From assembly GCA_031262295.1 (NCBI GenBank), contig JAISIA010000040.1, positions 1 through 64,000 of the forward strand: a DNA stretch of 64,000 nucleotides. The letters run 5' to 3'. The DNA is from Bacteroidales bacterium (GTDB lineage Bacteria > Bacteroidota > Bacteroidia > Bacteroidales > P3). The position numbers and the translations under genes were made by a program. The stretch's first letter is position 1. Every line of letters begins with the position of its first letter. This document shows positions 42,056 through 50,053 of the stretch, piece after piece. Under the pieces are notes generated by a model that was given only the letters and a program-made list of their open reading frames with translations, was not told where the DNA came from and searched no databases.

Positions 42056-42835
42056 ATGATAGAAGATAGTCTTGCTATTGAAAAAACAGATTCTGCTATA
42101 AATTCTTTTGAAAACTACATAGTAGATACTTTTTATGAGGAAAATAATTCCATTATCTTTCGCCCCACCCTATTCAAACACAAGACATATATAGACAGAA
42201 ATATGAATATTATTCCAAAAGAAAAACCTCAAACACAAGGTTGGGTTTATGGAATATTCATATTTGTTGCCTTGCTTTATTGTCTTATAATAAGATTTAT
42301 TAATCGTAGGGTAGAATATCTTATAAAAGGAAAACTAAATCATACAATAACTTTCTTGGTCAGCATATTTTGTTTTTGTCCCCTATTCGCCCTTTTACTT
42401 TATGGCTTTATTACACAATATAATTATATAGACCTATTTGTAATAAAATCTCATTTCCTTATATTTATAATACTATATATTTCAACAATACTCTATTGCA
42501 TTTTGAAATATATACTATTCTTCTTCTTTGGAATAGTATTTCGTAGTTCAAAGATTTGTTTTAAATATAATTCTATTATATTAGGCTCCTATTTTTTTTA
42601 TGGTTTAGTAATTTTTATACCAATATTATTATTCTACTACTTGCCTGAAAACTACAAAACAACGATGCTAATAATTACAGGGGGAATCCTGATTATTTTT
42701 TTCCTAATAAGACTAATAAGATGTATGAAAATGGTTTTACAAAACACAAAATGGTCAAAATTCTATTTATTTGTCTATCTTTGCATCGTGGAATTTATAC
42801 CATTTATAGTAGTATTAAAAATGTTAAACTCCTAA
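42056..42835 (+). CDS. DUF4271 membrane protein
   Basis: The start is the ATG at 42056 (an upstream in-frame TTG at 42038 lies inside the previous gene). The 259-aa protein has about seven transmembrane segments beginning near residue 65 (GWVYGIFIFVALLYCLIIRFI) and the ILGSYFFYGLVIFIPILLFYYLP region near the C-terminus. It matches the DUF4271 family, found in Bacteroidota next to hemD, as here (25 bp). Function unknown. It lies 7 bp after the C25 peptidase gene, so the run is probably co-transcribed. Confidence 0.82.
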   Translation: MIEDSLAIEKTDSAINSFENYIVDTFYEENNSIIFRPTLFKHKTYIDRNMNIIPKEKPQTQGWVYGIFIFVALLYCLIIRFINRRVEYLIKGKLNHTITFLVSIFCFCPLFALLLYGFITQYNYIDLFVIKSHFLIFIILYISTILYCILKYILFFFFGIVFRSSKICFKYNSIILGSYFFYGLVIFIPILLFYYLPENYKTTMLIITGGILIIFFLIRLIRCMKMVLQNTKWSKFYLFVYLCIVEFIPFIVVLKMLNS

Positions 42836-42859
42836 AAAAGACATAGAATAAAGCAATCT

Positions 42860-43801
42860 ATGAGTAAGTCAAAAATAAAAAATGTTCTTATTTCACAACC
42901 GGCACCTGCTGATTTGGAGAAATCTCAATACAAGGTCCTAATAGATAAGTATGGACTCAATTTCACATTCAATAAACTCTTTGATGTCGTTGGGCTAACC
43001 AACAGAGAATACAGGGAATCTAAGATAAATATCTTGGATTATTCGGCTGTGATTGTCACAAGCAAGTTGGCAGTGGATAATTATTTTCGTTTGGCAAAAG
43101 AACTTAGAATAACTATCCCTGAAACTATGAAATTCTTCTGCGTCACAGAAGGAATAGCCAACTATTTACAAAACTACATACAATATAGAAAAAGAAAAAT
43201 TTTCTATGGTAAGCTACAATTTGTCCAAATGATGGATTTAATTGTAAAACATAAGGATGAAAAATATCTATATCCTTGTTCTGAGGATACCTCAACAGAT
43301 AATTTTAAATTACTTGATGCATCAAAGATAAACTATACTAAGAGTGTAATGTATCGTTCTGCACCAAAAACTTTGACAGATGTGGATATAACGCAATTTG
43401 ATATGATTGTTATGTTCAGCCCTATTGGAGTTAAATCCTTCACTCAAAGTTTCCCTTCTTACGATCATAATAATATAGTTTTTGCAGCATTTGGTAGCAA
43501 TACCCAAGCCACATTAAAAGAGGCTAAGATAAAGACTATGATTCCTGCACCAACAACTTCAACCCCTTCAATGATTATGGCAATTGACCAATATCTTAGT
43601 TTGGAAGGACAAGAAAAGATAGACTATGAAGAAGAAAGAGAAAAGGAATTTCTTGCAAAGACGCCAAGTAAGGCTGCATTAGCAAAAGCTGCTGCAAAGG
43701 CAAAGGCTTTGAAAAAGAGAAGCACCCCTTCAAAAAAGAAAACTGCAACAAAACAAGTAAAACCTTCAACAAAACTTAGCAATACTTCACAAAAGAAGTA
43801 G
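42860..43801 (+). CDS. hemD: Uroporphyrinogen-III synthase
   Basis: HemD cyclises hydroxymethylbilane to uroporphyrinogen III in tetrapyrrole synthesis. The 313-aa protein has the two-domain HemD fold: KIKNVLISQPAPADLEKSQY, DYSAVIVTSKLAVDNYFRLA, and in the second half FDMIVMFSPIGVKSFTQSFP and FAAFGSNTQATLKEAKIKTMIPAPTTSTPSMIMAIDQYL. A ~50-residue basic Ala/Lys/Thr-rich C-terminal tail (AKAAAKAKALKKRSTPSKKK) goes beyond the usual length (~250). No other heme genes are in the window. It sits between DUF4271 and rnpA, an arrangement seen in Bacteroidota. Confidence 0.88.
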   Translation: MSKSKIKNVLISQPAPADLEKSQYKVLIDKYGLNFTFNKLFDVVGLTNREYRESKINILDYSAVIVTSKLAVDNYFRLAKELRITIPETMKFFCVTEGIANYLQNYIQYRKRKIFYGKLQFVQMMDLIVKHKDEKYLYPCSEDTSTDNFKLLDASKINYTKSVMYRSAPKTLTDVDITQFDMIVMFSPIGVKSFTQSFPSYDHNNIVFAAFGSNTQATLKEAKIKTMIPAPTTSTPSMIMAIDQYLSLEGQEKIDYEEEREKEFLAKTPSKAALAKAAAKAKALKKRSTPSKKKTATKQVKPSTKLSNTSQKK

Positions 43802-43817
43802 TTAGGTATGTAATTAG

Positions 43818-44186
43818 ATGTATAAATTCCCCAAAAAAGAAAGGCTTTGCAGCAAAATAGATATAGATAATCTATATATTAAGGGGGATAAGTTTATGAT
43901 ATACCCTTTTAGTGTAAGATTTATAATCAAAGAAAATAATTCTGGAGTTAAAATTCTTATTTCCTCTCCCAAAAGATACCAAAGGCTTTCTGTTAATCGC
44001 AATAGGGCAAAAAGGATAATGAAAGAAGCATATAGATTAAGTAAGGAAGAATTGATTAAAAAAACAATAGAAAACAATAAAGAAATAATTTTTTCCGTAT
44101 CACTAATAAGTAAAACCATTCCAAATTTCAAAGAAACTAAGAGAAGTTTAGAAAAAATTTTAAGCAAATTAGGTGAAAAACTATAA
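43818..44186 (+). CDS. rnpA: Ribonuclease P protein component
   Basis: RnpA binds the RNase P RNA for tRNA 5' processing. The 122-aa sequence has [18 protein letters not shown] at the start and the signature [19 protein letters not shown] (R-N-R-x-K-R), with FSVRFIIK in the first strand. The yidD gene overlaps its 3' end by 14 bp, which is typical. rpmH is not adjacent, a common situation in Bacteroidota. Confidence 0.95.
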   Translation: MYKFPKKERLCSKIDIDNLYIKGDKFMIYPFSVRFIIKENNSGVKILISSPKRYQRLSVNRNRAKRIMKEAYRLSKEELIKKTIENNKEIIFSVSLISKTIPNFKETKRSLEKILSKLGEKL

Positions 44187-44436
44187 AATTATTGCAAAAA
44201 AAATATTTATCACCCTATTAAAACCAATAGAGTATATATTCTTAGCCATAATTTGGCTATATAGGACTGCTATTTCTCCTCATACTCCAAGCGTTTGCCG
44301 TTTTTCTCCTTCTTGTTCCCAATATGCCTTTGAAGCAATAAAGAAATATGGACCATTAAAGGGAGGTTATTTAGCAATAAAAAGAATATTTCGTTGCCAT
44401 CCTTGGGGAGGGAAAGGCTATGACCCCGTTCCATGA
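44173..44436 (+). CDS. yidD: Membrane protein insertion efficiency factor YidD
   Basis: The 87-aa protein has [64 protein letters not shown], the whole conserved YidD region, including the C-x-F/x-P-S-C-S-x-Y and RCHPW-GG-GxDPVP motifs. YidD assists membrane protein insertion with YidC. The start is GTG at 44173, inside the end of rnpA, consistent with translational coupling. Confidence 0.95.
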   Translation: MKNYKIIAKKIFITLLKPIEYIFLAIIWLYRTAISPHTPSVCRFSPSCSQYAFEAIKKYGPLKGGYLAIKRIFRCHPWGGKGYDPVP

Positions 44437-44454
44437 TACTTAAATCTTATATTT

Positions 44455-45010
44455 TCAAAAAAATTTTAACAAAATTTACCCGCAAAATCATCAAATTTTA
44501 ACATTTAAGCCTTGTAAAAAACACATAATTTCACGATTTTTTAACATTTCAGCTTTTTTTCAATTTTAGAGCATCAAAATTTGTTAAAATTTTGTCAAAT
44601 TTTTAATTCATTAATTTTCAATATAATCCAAGCAAATTTTAATATAATTTTTCAAAATTTTAATTAAAAAATAAAAATCCTTATTTTCCCAGAAAAAAAC
44701 GAAGAAATATTCAAATAAAACGCTGTTTTATTTTGCTAAAACGAAGAAATAATTTACTAAAACGAAGATTTATTTAAAGATAATAAACTAATAATTAAAT
44801 GATTATCTTGCCATTAAAAATAAAAATAAGTATTGGGAGAATTAAGACTTTATTGCCCTAAGAAAGAAACTTTGTTTCGGCAAAGATATAAAATTATTTT
44901 GACAAATGCAAATGGCGTTTTCCAAATTGGGGTGTTCGGAACTTTAACATTTGAAGAAAAAAATGTTAAAAATTTTTTGAAAATACATTTTTCATACAAG
45001 GGGATTGTAG
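44455..45010 (-). repeat. Large promoter-bearing intergenic repeat, copy 3
   Basis: This is the only copy on the minus strand. Read from 45010 down: inverted repeat TTTAACATTT/AAATGTTAAA (44943-44970); promoter with TTG at 44909-44911, 20 nt, TATCTTTG at 44881-44888; hairpin GAAAC-AAA-GTTTC (44866-44878); AAGATAAT/ATTATCTT pair; two CTTCGTTTTAG iterons (44757-44767 and 44736-44746, 21 bp apart); hairpin TAAAACAGCGTTTTA (44716-44730); then the AT-rich tail, diverged at its end. It points at the 3' end of yidD, so it is not a promoter for a flanking gene. Confidence 0.85.
44881..44911 (-). promoter_or_regulatory. Internal promoter of large repeat copy 3
   Basis: TTG (44909-44911), 20 nt, TATCTTTG (44881-44888) on the minus strand. 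Transcripts would run toward yidD, antisense to its 3' end if they extend far enough. Confidence 0.7.
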
Positions 45011-45095
45011 AAAAAAAACTATAGAGAAATTCCTATTTAATAAAAACTTTTATAAGTAATTAAGGAATATAAAATTTTAAATTTTCTTTTTAGAT

Positions 45096-45126
45096 TTGGC
45101 AGATAATAAAATTGTGCTTAATTTTG
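45096..45126 (+). promoter_or_regulatory. Promoter of tRNA-His
   Basis: TTG (45096-45098), 20 nt, TAATTTTG (45119-45126). It ends 25 bp before the tRNA and matches the Bacteroidota consensus. Confidence 0.7.
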
Positions 45127-45150
45127 CAGCTGCTTTTAAAGCGGATTACG

Positions 45151-45224
45151 GTATGCGTAGCTCAGTTGGTTAGAGTAGCGGATTGTGGTTCCGTTGGTCG
45201 TGGGTTCGAGTCCCATCGCGTACC
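45151..45224 (+). tRNA. tRNA-His (anticodon GUG)
   Basis: Acceptor GTATGCG pairs with CGCGTAC (one T-G). The D arm is GCTC...GAGT, the anticodon arm GCGGA-TTGTGGT-TCCGT gives anticodon GTG, and the T arm is GTGGG-TTCGAGT-CCCAT. The discriminator is C and the preceding base (45150) is G, so the G-1:C73 pair unique to tRNA-His can form. No encoded CCA. Confidence 0.96.
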
Positions 45225-45252
45225 CTTTTTTTCATATTTAATGTTTGTTTGG

Positions 45253-45275
45253 ACGCCCACTTATGTGGGCGTTTA
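45253..45275. terminator. Terminator between tRNA-His and kdsD
   Basis: ACGCCCAC (45253-45260) and GTGGGCGT (45265-45272) form a GC-rich 8-bp stem with loop TTAT, followed by TTATT. It lies between tRNA-His and the kdsD stop and could serve either. Confidence 0.75.
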
Positions 45276-46247
45276 TTATATTATACCTTCTTTTAGCAAA
45301 TCATGAAGATGTATAACCCCAATATAGTTTTCTTTTTCATCAACAACCAAGAGTTGGGTTATGCTATTATCTTTCATAATGTTTAATGCCTCAACAGCAA
45401 GACTATCCTTATCTATTGTTTTTGGGTTAAGGCTCATAATATCCTTAGCTTTTGTTTGCTTATTATATGTATTTTTTGATAGCATTCTTCTTAAATCCCC
45501 ATCGGTTATTATACCTTCTATCCTATTATCCTTACTTACCACTGCTACACAGCCCAATCGTTTGGAAGAAATCTCTAATATTGTTTCATCCAACAAGGCA
45601 TCCTCTCTGACAAAAGGTTTTTCGTTGTTGGGATATAGGTCACTTACTTTTAGATAAAGTCGTTTTCCCAAAGCACCTCCTGGATGGTATTTGGCAAAAT
45701 CCTCAGAAGAAAATCCCCTACATTCCAAAAGACACATTGCTAAGGCGTCTCCCATAACCAATTGAGCAGTTGTGGATGTTGTTGGTGCAAGATTATTTGG
45801 ACAAGCCTCTCTTTCAACATGAGTATTTAAGAAATAGTCTGCCTTTTTTGCTAAATCAGAGTCCTTCTCTCCACATATTGCAATTAGTTTATTTCCTAAA
45901 TTTTTTATAAGAGGAATTATTGCTTTTATTTCAGGAGTATTCCCGCTTTTGGATATACATATTATTATGTCATCTTTTTGTATTATTCCCAAATCTCCGT
46001 GTATTGCATCGGCGGCATGCATAAATATTGAAGGGGTTCCAGTAGAATTTAGGGTAGAAACAATCTTTGTTGCAATATTTGCACTTTTACCAATTCCGCT
46101 TATAACAACCCTTCCTTTTGAATTAAAAATTAGATTTACGGCATCAGAAAAATTATCATCTATACTATCTTTTAATTTTTCTATTGCCAAATATTCCTTT
46201 GTAATAGTTTGGATAGCAATTTCTTTTATTTCAGCTTTTGTCTTCAT
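45276..46247 (-). CDS. kdsD: Arabinose-5-phosphate isomerase (KdsD/KpsF)
   Basis: KdsD interconverts ribulose-5-P and arabinose-5-P, the first step to KDO for lipid A-core. The 323-aa protein has an SIS domain (about 30-165, VVISGIGKSANIATKIVSTLNSTGTPSIFMHAADAIHGDLG and ISKSGNTPEI) and two CBS domains (about 205-323). CLLECRGFSSEDFAKYHPGGALGKRLYLKV is diagnostic of the KpsF/GutQ family. It stands alone between the tRNA terminator and recQ (divergent). Confidence 0.95.
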   Translation of the reverse strand: MKTKAEIKEIAIQTITKEYLAIEKLKDSIDDNFSDAVNLIFNSKGRVVISGIGKSANIATKIVSTLNSTGTPSIFMHAADAIHGDLGIIQKDDIIICISKSGNTPEIKAIIPLIKNLGNKLIAICGEKDSDLAKKADYFLNTHVEREACPNNLAPTTSTTAQLVMGDALAMCLLECRGFSSEDFAKYHPGGALGKRLYLKVSDLYPNNEKPFVREDALLDETILEISSKRLGCVAVVSKDNRIEGIITDGDLRRMLSKNTYNKQTKAKDIMSLNPKTIDKDSLAVEALNIMKDNSITQLLVVDEKENYIGVIHLHDLLKEGII

Positions 46248-46402
46248 TTTTAAATTTTTTAAATTTTATTTCTATGTTTTATATAAAAAAATTGTAATTT
46301 AGCATTTCCAAATTGTGGGAATGCTTCTATTTTTGAAGCACAAAAATAGAATATATTTTTATAAGGATATAGATAATAGAGTAAAAAGTGAGTTATAATA
46401 AA

Positions 46403-48604
46403 ATGGGAACAAAGAAAATTGACCTTCATAAGGAATTAAAAACAATATTTGGATTTGACAAATTTAAAGGTAGGCAAGAGGAAGTTATTGAAAGTTTGAT
46501 GTCAGGACACAATACCTTTGTTATAATGCCAACAGGTGGAGGTAAATCCTTGTGTTATCAATTACCAGCATTGGTTTTGGATGGGTGTGCTATCATAGTA
46601 TCACCCCTAATTGCTTTAATGAAGAATCAGGTTGATTCAATTCGTGGTTTTGGTTCTTTAAAAGGAGTGGCACATTTCCTTAATTCGTCACTATCGCGTC
46701 CAGAAATTCAACAAGTCAAAGATGATTTAAAAAGTGGTATAACAAAGCTTCTTTATGTTGCTCCTGAGAGTTTGAATAAGGAAGAGAACGCTGAATTTCT
46801 TAGAGGCATTAAAATATCTTTCTATGCCATAGATGAGGCTCATTGTATTTCAGAATGGGGACATGATTTCCGTCCTGAGTATAGAAGAATGAAGCCAATA
46901 ATTGATGCAATTGGGCAAAAGGTCCCTATAATTGCTCTAACTGCAACTGCAACTCCAAAGGTTCAACATGATATAATGAAGAATTTGGAGATAAATGATG
47001 CAAATATTTTTATCTCTTCTTTCAATAGGCAAAACCTATACTATGAAATAAGACCAAAACCTAAGAAAGAGGTGGATATTCACAGGGAAATAATTCGTTT
47101 TATTAAGGATAATGAGGGCAAAAGTGGAATAATCTATTGTCTATCTCGCAAAATGGTGGAAGAATTAGCAGAAACCTTAGTGATAAATGGAATAAAAGCT
47201 TTGCCATATCATGCAGGATTGGATGCCCAAACAAGGGTTGCCAATCAAGATAAGTTCATAATGGAAGAGGCAGATGTTATTGTAGCTACAATTGCTTTTG
47301 GAATGGGAATAGACAAACCTGATGTTAGATTTGTTATTCACTATGATATGCCTAAGAGTTTAGAGGGCTACTATCAGGAAACAGGAAGAGCGGGAAGGGA
47401 TGACGGAGAAGGAAAGTGTATTGCCTTTTATTCTGAACACGATATTGTGAAGTTTGAAAAGTTTTTAAGCGATAAGCCTGTTGCAGAAAGAGAAGTTGCA
47501 TTGCAATTGATGAATGAGACAATATCATACGCTGAAAGTTCTGTATGTAGAAGAATAAATCTTTTGCTATATTTTGGAGAAGAGTATAACCAAACCAATT
47601 GTGGGTCTTGCGATAATTGCTTAAATCCAAAACAAAAAGTTGATGCAACAGAGGATATTCAAATTGTGCTTGAAACAATATTGGATGTAAAACAGATTTT
47701 AAAATCAATTGATATAGCAAATATTTTAATTGGAGTTAGCACTGCTCAAACTAAGCCTTTCAAAAAAATATCTTCATGGGGCGTTGGGCAGGATAAGAAA
47801 TATATATATTGGAAAGCTGTCGTTCGTCAAGCAATAATAGAGGGTCTTTTGATTAAAGAGGTAGAGAATTATGGAATATTAAAGCTAACACAAGAAGGAT
47901 TTAGGTTCTTAAAAAAGACATATACTATATTGGTTCCAGAGGATCACGACTACTCAAATGAGGAAGAAGAAGAAAATATTGCAATTGTAGGCTCCTCAGA
48001 TGGAGGAGGTGTTGATAAGGTTCTTTTTAGTATATTGAAGGATATTAGAAAAAAGATTGCAACAAAAGAAAATCTCCCTCCTTATGTAATATTTGAAGAT
48101 CGTTCTTTGGAAGATATGACTATCCAATACCCAATTTCTATGGATGAAATGGGGCAAATAATTGGTGTAGGTGCATCTAAGGCTCAAAAATATGGGGATT
48201 CCTTTATTAAAGTCATTAAAAAATATGTTGAAGAAAACGAAATAGAGCGTCCTCAAGACCTTATAGTCAAGAGTGTCGTTAATAAGTCGGGCTTAAAGGT
48301 GTATATAATTAAGAGTATTGATAAAAAACTTCCATTAGAAGATATTGCTATGGCAAAAAATCTTACAATGGAAGAGCTACTTGATGAAGTTGAAAGTATA
48401 GTTGCCTCAGGTACGAAATTGGATATACAATATTATATAGACGAAGCAGTAGATGAGTATCATCAAGAAGAGATTTTGGAACATCTAAGAGAGAGTGAAA
48501 ATGACAATATTCACGAAATATTGGAAGAATTGGGAGAAGAGGAATACACAGAAGAAGAAGTTCGTTTAATGAGAATAGTTTTCCTTTCAAAGTTTGGCTG
48601 TTAG
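46403..48604 (+). CDS. recQ: ATP-dependent DNA helicase RecQ
   Basis: RecQ is a 3'-to-5' helicase in recombination and repair. The ATG at 46403 gives 733 aa; an in-frame GTG at 46388 would add five residues and cannot be excluded. Seen: motif 0 FGFDKFKGRQEEVIESL, Walker A MPTGGGKS (about 42-49), DEAH box IDEAHCISEWGHDFRPEYR, LTATATPKVQ, the helicase C domain with QETGRAGRDDGEGKC, and a zinc-binding domain (CRR...CGSCDNC). A winged-helix and an HRDC-like C-terminal part follow, with an acidic end. Length is typical for Bacteroidota. Confidence 0.96.
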   Translation: MGTKKIDLHKELKTIFGFDKFKGRQEEVIESLMSGHNTFVIMPTGGGKSLCYQLPALVLDGCAIIVSPLIALMKNQVDSIRGFGSLKGVAHFLNSSLSRPEIQQVKDDLKSGITKLLYVAPESLNKEENAEFLRGIKISFYAIDEAHCISEWGHDFRPEYRRMKPIIDAIGQKVPIIALTATATPKVQHDIMKNLEINDANIFISSFNRQNLYYEIRPKPKKEVDIHREIIRFIKDNEGKSGIIYCLSRKMVEELAETLVINGIKALPYHAGLDAQTRVANQDKFIMEEADVIVATIAFGMGIDKPDVRFVIHYDMPKSLEGYYQETGRAGRDDGEGKCIAFYSEHDIVKFEKFLSDKPVAEREVALQLMNETISYAESSVCRRINLLLYFGEEYNQTNCGSCDNCLNPKQKVDATEDIQIVLETILDVKQILKSIDIANILIGVSTAQTKPFKKISSWGVGQDKKYIYWKAVVRQAIIEGLLIKEVENYGILKLTQEGFRFLKKTYTILVPEDHDYSNEEEEENIAIVGSSDGGGVDKVLFSILKDIRKKIATKENLPPYVIFEDRSLEDMTIQYPISMDEMGQIIGVGASKAQKYGDSFIKVIKKYVEENEIERPQDLIVKSVVNKSGLKVYIIKSIDKKLPLEDIAMAKNLTMEELLDEVESIVASGTKLDIQYYIDEAVDEYHQEEILEHLRESENDNIHEILEELGEEEYTEEEVRLMRIVFLSKFGC

Positions 48605-48628
48605 GTATTTTTCATAACCTCTTTTCTT

Positions 48629-49645
48629 ATGGACGTATTAAAAAATGACCTATCGGAATTAAATAAATATCTTTCTCAATTTCCGTTAAGCAAAAAGTTT
48701 ATATTACTTGATGAAAATACGTATTCATTATGTCTTCCACATCTAATAGAAAATGTAGAGGAAGTCTTAGGTGCAGAGATTTTAGAAATAGAGGCAGGTG
48801 AAAAAAGTAAGAACCTATCAATAGTTGAACAACTATCTGAGGCATTACTTTCTTCTTGTGCCGACAGGGATTCAATATTAATATCCTTAGGAGGAGGAGT
48901 TATTACCGATATAGGAGGGTTTTTAGCCTCCATATACAAAAGAGGAATTAAACATATTGCCGTTCCAACCACACTACTTGCTATGGTTGATGCATCCATT
49001 GGAGGAAAAACAGGTGTTAATGTAGGAGAAATAAAAAATTCTGTTGGAACTTTTAACTTCCAAACAAAGGTTTTCTACCATAAAGACTTTCTAAACACTT
49101 TGGATTATAAACAAATATTAAACGGAACAGCAGAGATGATAAAGATAGCTCTTGTTTCTGATGCCTTGCTTTGGGAAAATATGAAACAAAGTAAGCCTAT
49201 TGGTGAAAAGGGATTTAATTTTGACTTTATTCAAAGATGTATTGATTTAAAACAAGACATAGTTTCAAGGGATGAAAAAGATAGAAATGAAAGAAAGATT
49301 CTAAATTTCGGACATAGTTTTGCTCATGCAATAGAGACCTTTTGCTTAAAAAATGAAATTGATATTCTACATGGACAGGCTGTTATTTCAGGAATATTCT
49401 ATGCAATTAAACTTTCAGTTTCTCTTTTAAACTTTTCAAAAACAAAGAGTGAAGAAATTCTAAACTACATTACTCAATATTATGATATTTTTCCAATAAA
49501 AGATAATATAGATGTCTTATTATCTTTTATGAAAAACGATAAAAAAAATAGGGAAAATGGCTTTAATTTTGTTCTTTTGGAAGATATTTCAAAGCCAAAG
49601 ATTGATGTAGTGGTGCAAAAGGAAGATATATTAGATATTTTATAA
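48629..49645 (+). CDS. aroB: 3-dehydroquinate synthase
   Basis: AroB converts DAHP to 3-dehydroquinate in the shikimate pathway, with NAD and a divalent metal. The 338-aa protein has LISLGGGVITDIGGFLASIYKRGI, HIAVPTTLLAMVDASIGGKTGVNVGEIKNSVGTF, LNGTAEMIKIALVSD, and LNFGHSFAHAIE with the metal-binding histidines. Length is slightly short but complete. It begins 24 bp after recQ, probably in the same transcript. No other aro genes are in the window. Confidence 0.96.
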   Translation: MDVLKNDLSELNKYLSQFPLSKKFILLDENTYSLCLPHLIENVEEVLGAEILEIEAGEKSKNLSIVEQLSEALLSSCADRDSILISLGGGVITDIGGFLASIYKRGIKHIAVPTTLLAMVDASIGGKTGVNVGEIKNSVGTFNFQTKVFYHKDFLNTLDYKQILNGTAEMIKIALVSDALLWENMKQSKPIGEKGFNFDFIQRCIDLKQDIVSRDEKDRNERKILNFGHSFAHAIETFCLKNEIDILHGQAVISGIFYAIKLSVSLLNFSKTKSEEILNYITQYYDIFPIKDNIDVLLSFMKNDKKNRENGFNFVLLEDISKPKIDVVVQKEDILDIL

Positions 49646-49693
49646 GCATTTCTTTAATTTTTTTCTTAATTGGAAATAAGAAAAAGACATTTT

Positions 49694-49728
49694 GTCGGCA
49701 ACCGACCTTTATTTCTCCTAACGGAAGT
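49694..49728 (+). repeat. GTCGG-hairpin repeat, copy 6
   Basis: Exact GTCGG-CAA-CCGAC hairpin followed by CTTTATTTCTCCTAACGGAAGT. It is a single unit lying between the convergent aroB and ferredoxin genes, just before their shared terminator. Confidence 0.88.
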
Positions 49729-49750
49729 AAAGAATAAAGAAAATAAATAA

Positions 49751-49783
49751 AAAATCCTGAGAAAATTTTTCTCAGGATTTTTT
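49751..49783. terminator. Bidirectional terminator between aroB and ferredoxin genes
   Basis: AATCCTGAG and CTCAGGATT pair perfectly, extended by A/T-rich arms, with a T tract on the plus strand and an A tract on the other side. It can terminate both convergent genes. Confidence 0.88.
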
Positions 49784-49799
49784 ATTGAATTAAGACGTT

Positions 49800-49967
49800 T
49801 TATTCTGGATGAATTGCTTCCACAGGACAAACGTCAGCACATGTTCCGCAATCTGTACATTTTTCAGGATCTATAACATAGATATCACCTTCTGAAATTG
49901 CCCCAACAGGACATTCATCTATACAAGTGCCACATGCAGCACAATCTTCTGAAATCTTATAAGCCAT
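49800..49967 (-). CDS. 2[4Fe-4S] ferredoxin
   Basis: A 55-aa protein of the clostridial-type ferredoxin class that carries electrons with two [4Fe-4S] clusters. It reads MAYKISEDCAACGTCIDECP... and has both C-x2-C-x2-C-x3-C-P motifs (Cys9, 12, 15, 19 and Cys37, 40, 43, 47). The sequence is acidic and complete, starting at an ATG and ending in TAA. It is transcribed from a promoter with TATATTTG at 49999-50006 and ends at the shared terminator. The partner enzyme is not in the window. Confidence 0.96.
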   Translation of the reverse strand: MAYKISEDCAACGTCIDECPVGAISEGDIYVIDPEKCTDCGTCADVCPVEAIHPE

Positions 49968-49998
49968 TTTTTTTTAATTTTGGTTTGTATTTAGGCTG

Positions 49999-50031
49999 CA
50001 AATATATAATATATTTCTTAAATTTGCCCAA
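49999..50031 (-). promoter_or_regulatory. Promoter of the ferredoxin gene
   Basis: On the minus strand TTG (50029-50031), 22 nt, TATATTTG (49999-50006). The spacer is long but within range. It overlaps the divergent plus-strand box at 50019-50026. Confidence 0.5.
50019..50026 (+). promoter_or_regulatory. -7 box of the MORN-repeat lipoprotein gene
   Basis: TAAATTTG matches TAnnTTTG, 28 bp before the start at 50054. Upstream only CTG (49996-49998) lies at the expected position, a weak -33. Confidence 0.4.
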
Positions 50032-50053
50032 AATTTTAATCTAAAAAATAATT

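Larger units (their letters stand above)
44437..45150. other. Intergenic region containing large repeat copy 3
   Basis: The 714 bp between yidD and tRNA-His are almost all occupied by large repeat copy 3 on the minus strand (44455-45010), followed by the tRNA promoter. A plus-strand frame at 44833-45024 is antisense to the repeat and is rejected as a gene because its reading frame is not kept in copy 2. Confidence 0.6.

Noticed and set aside
44833-45024. Plus-strand 63-codon frame and the similar minus-strand frame at 15256-15447 sharing a conserved peptide (ANG-x-FQ-x-G ... LTFE-x-KNVK).
   Set aside because: Both are antisense to the large repeat. In copy 2 the same strand hits a stop after NANGDFQFWKLRI because of a length difference, so the frame is not conserved and the similarity comes from the DNA repeat.
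45112-45306. 64-codon frame across tRNA-His.
   Set aside because: It is the well-known spurious translation of a tRNA gene (AQLVRVADCGSVGRGFESHRVP).
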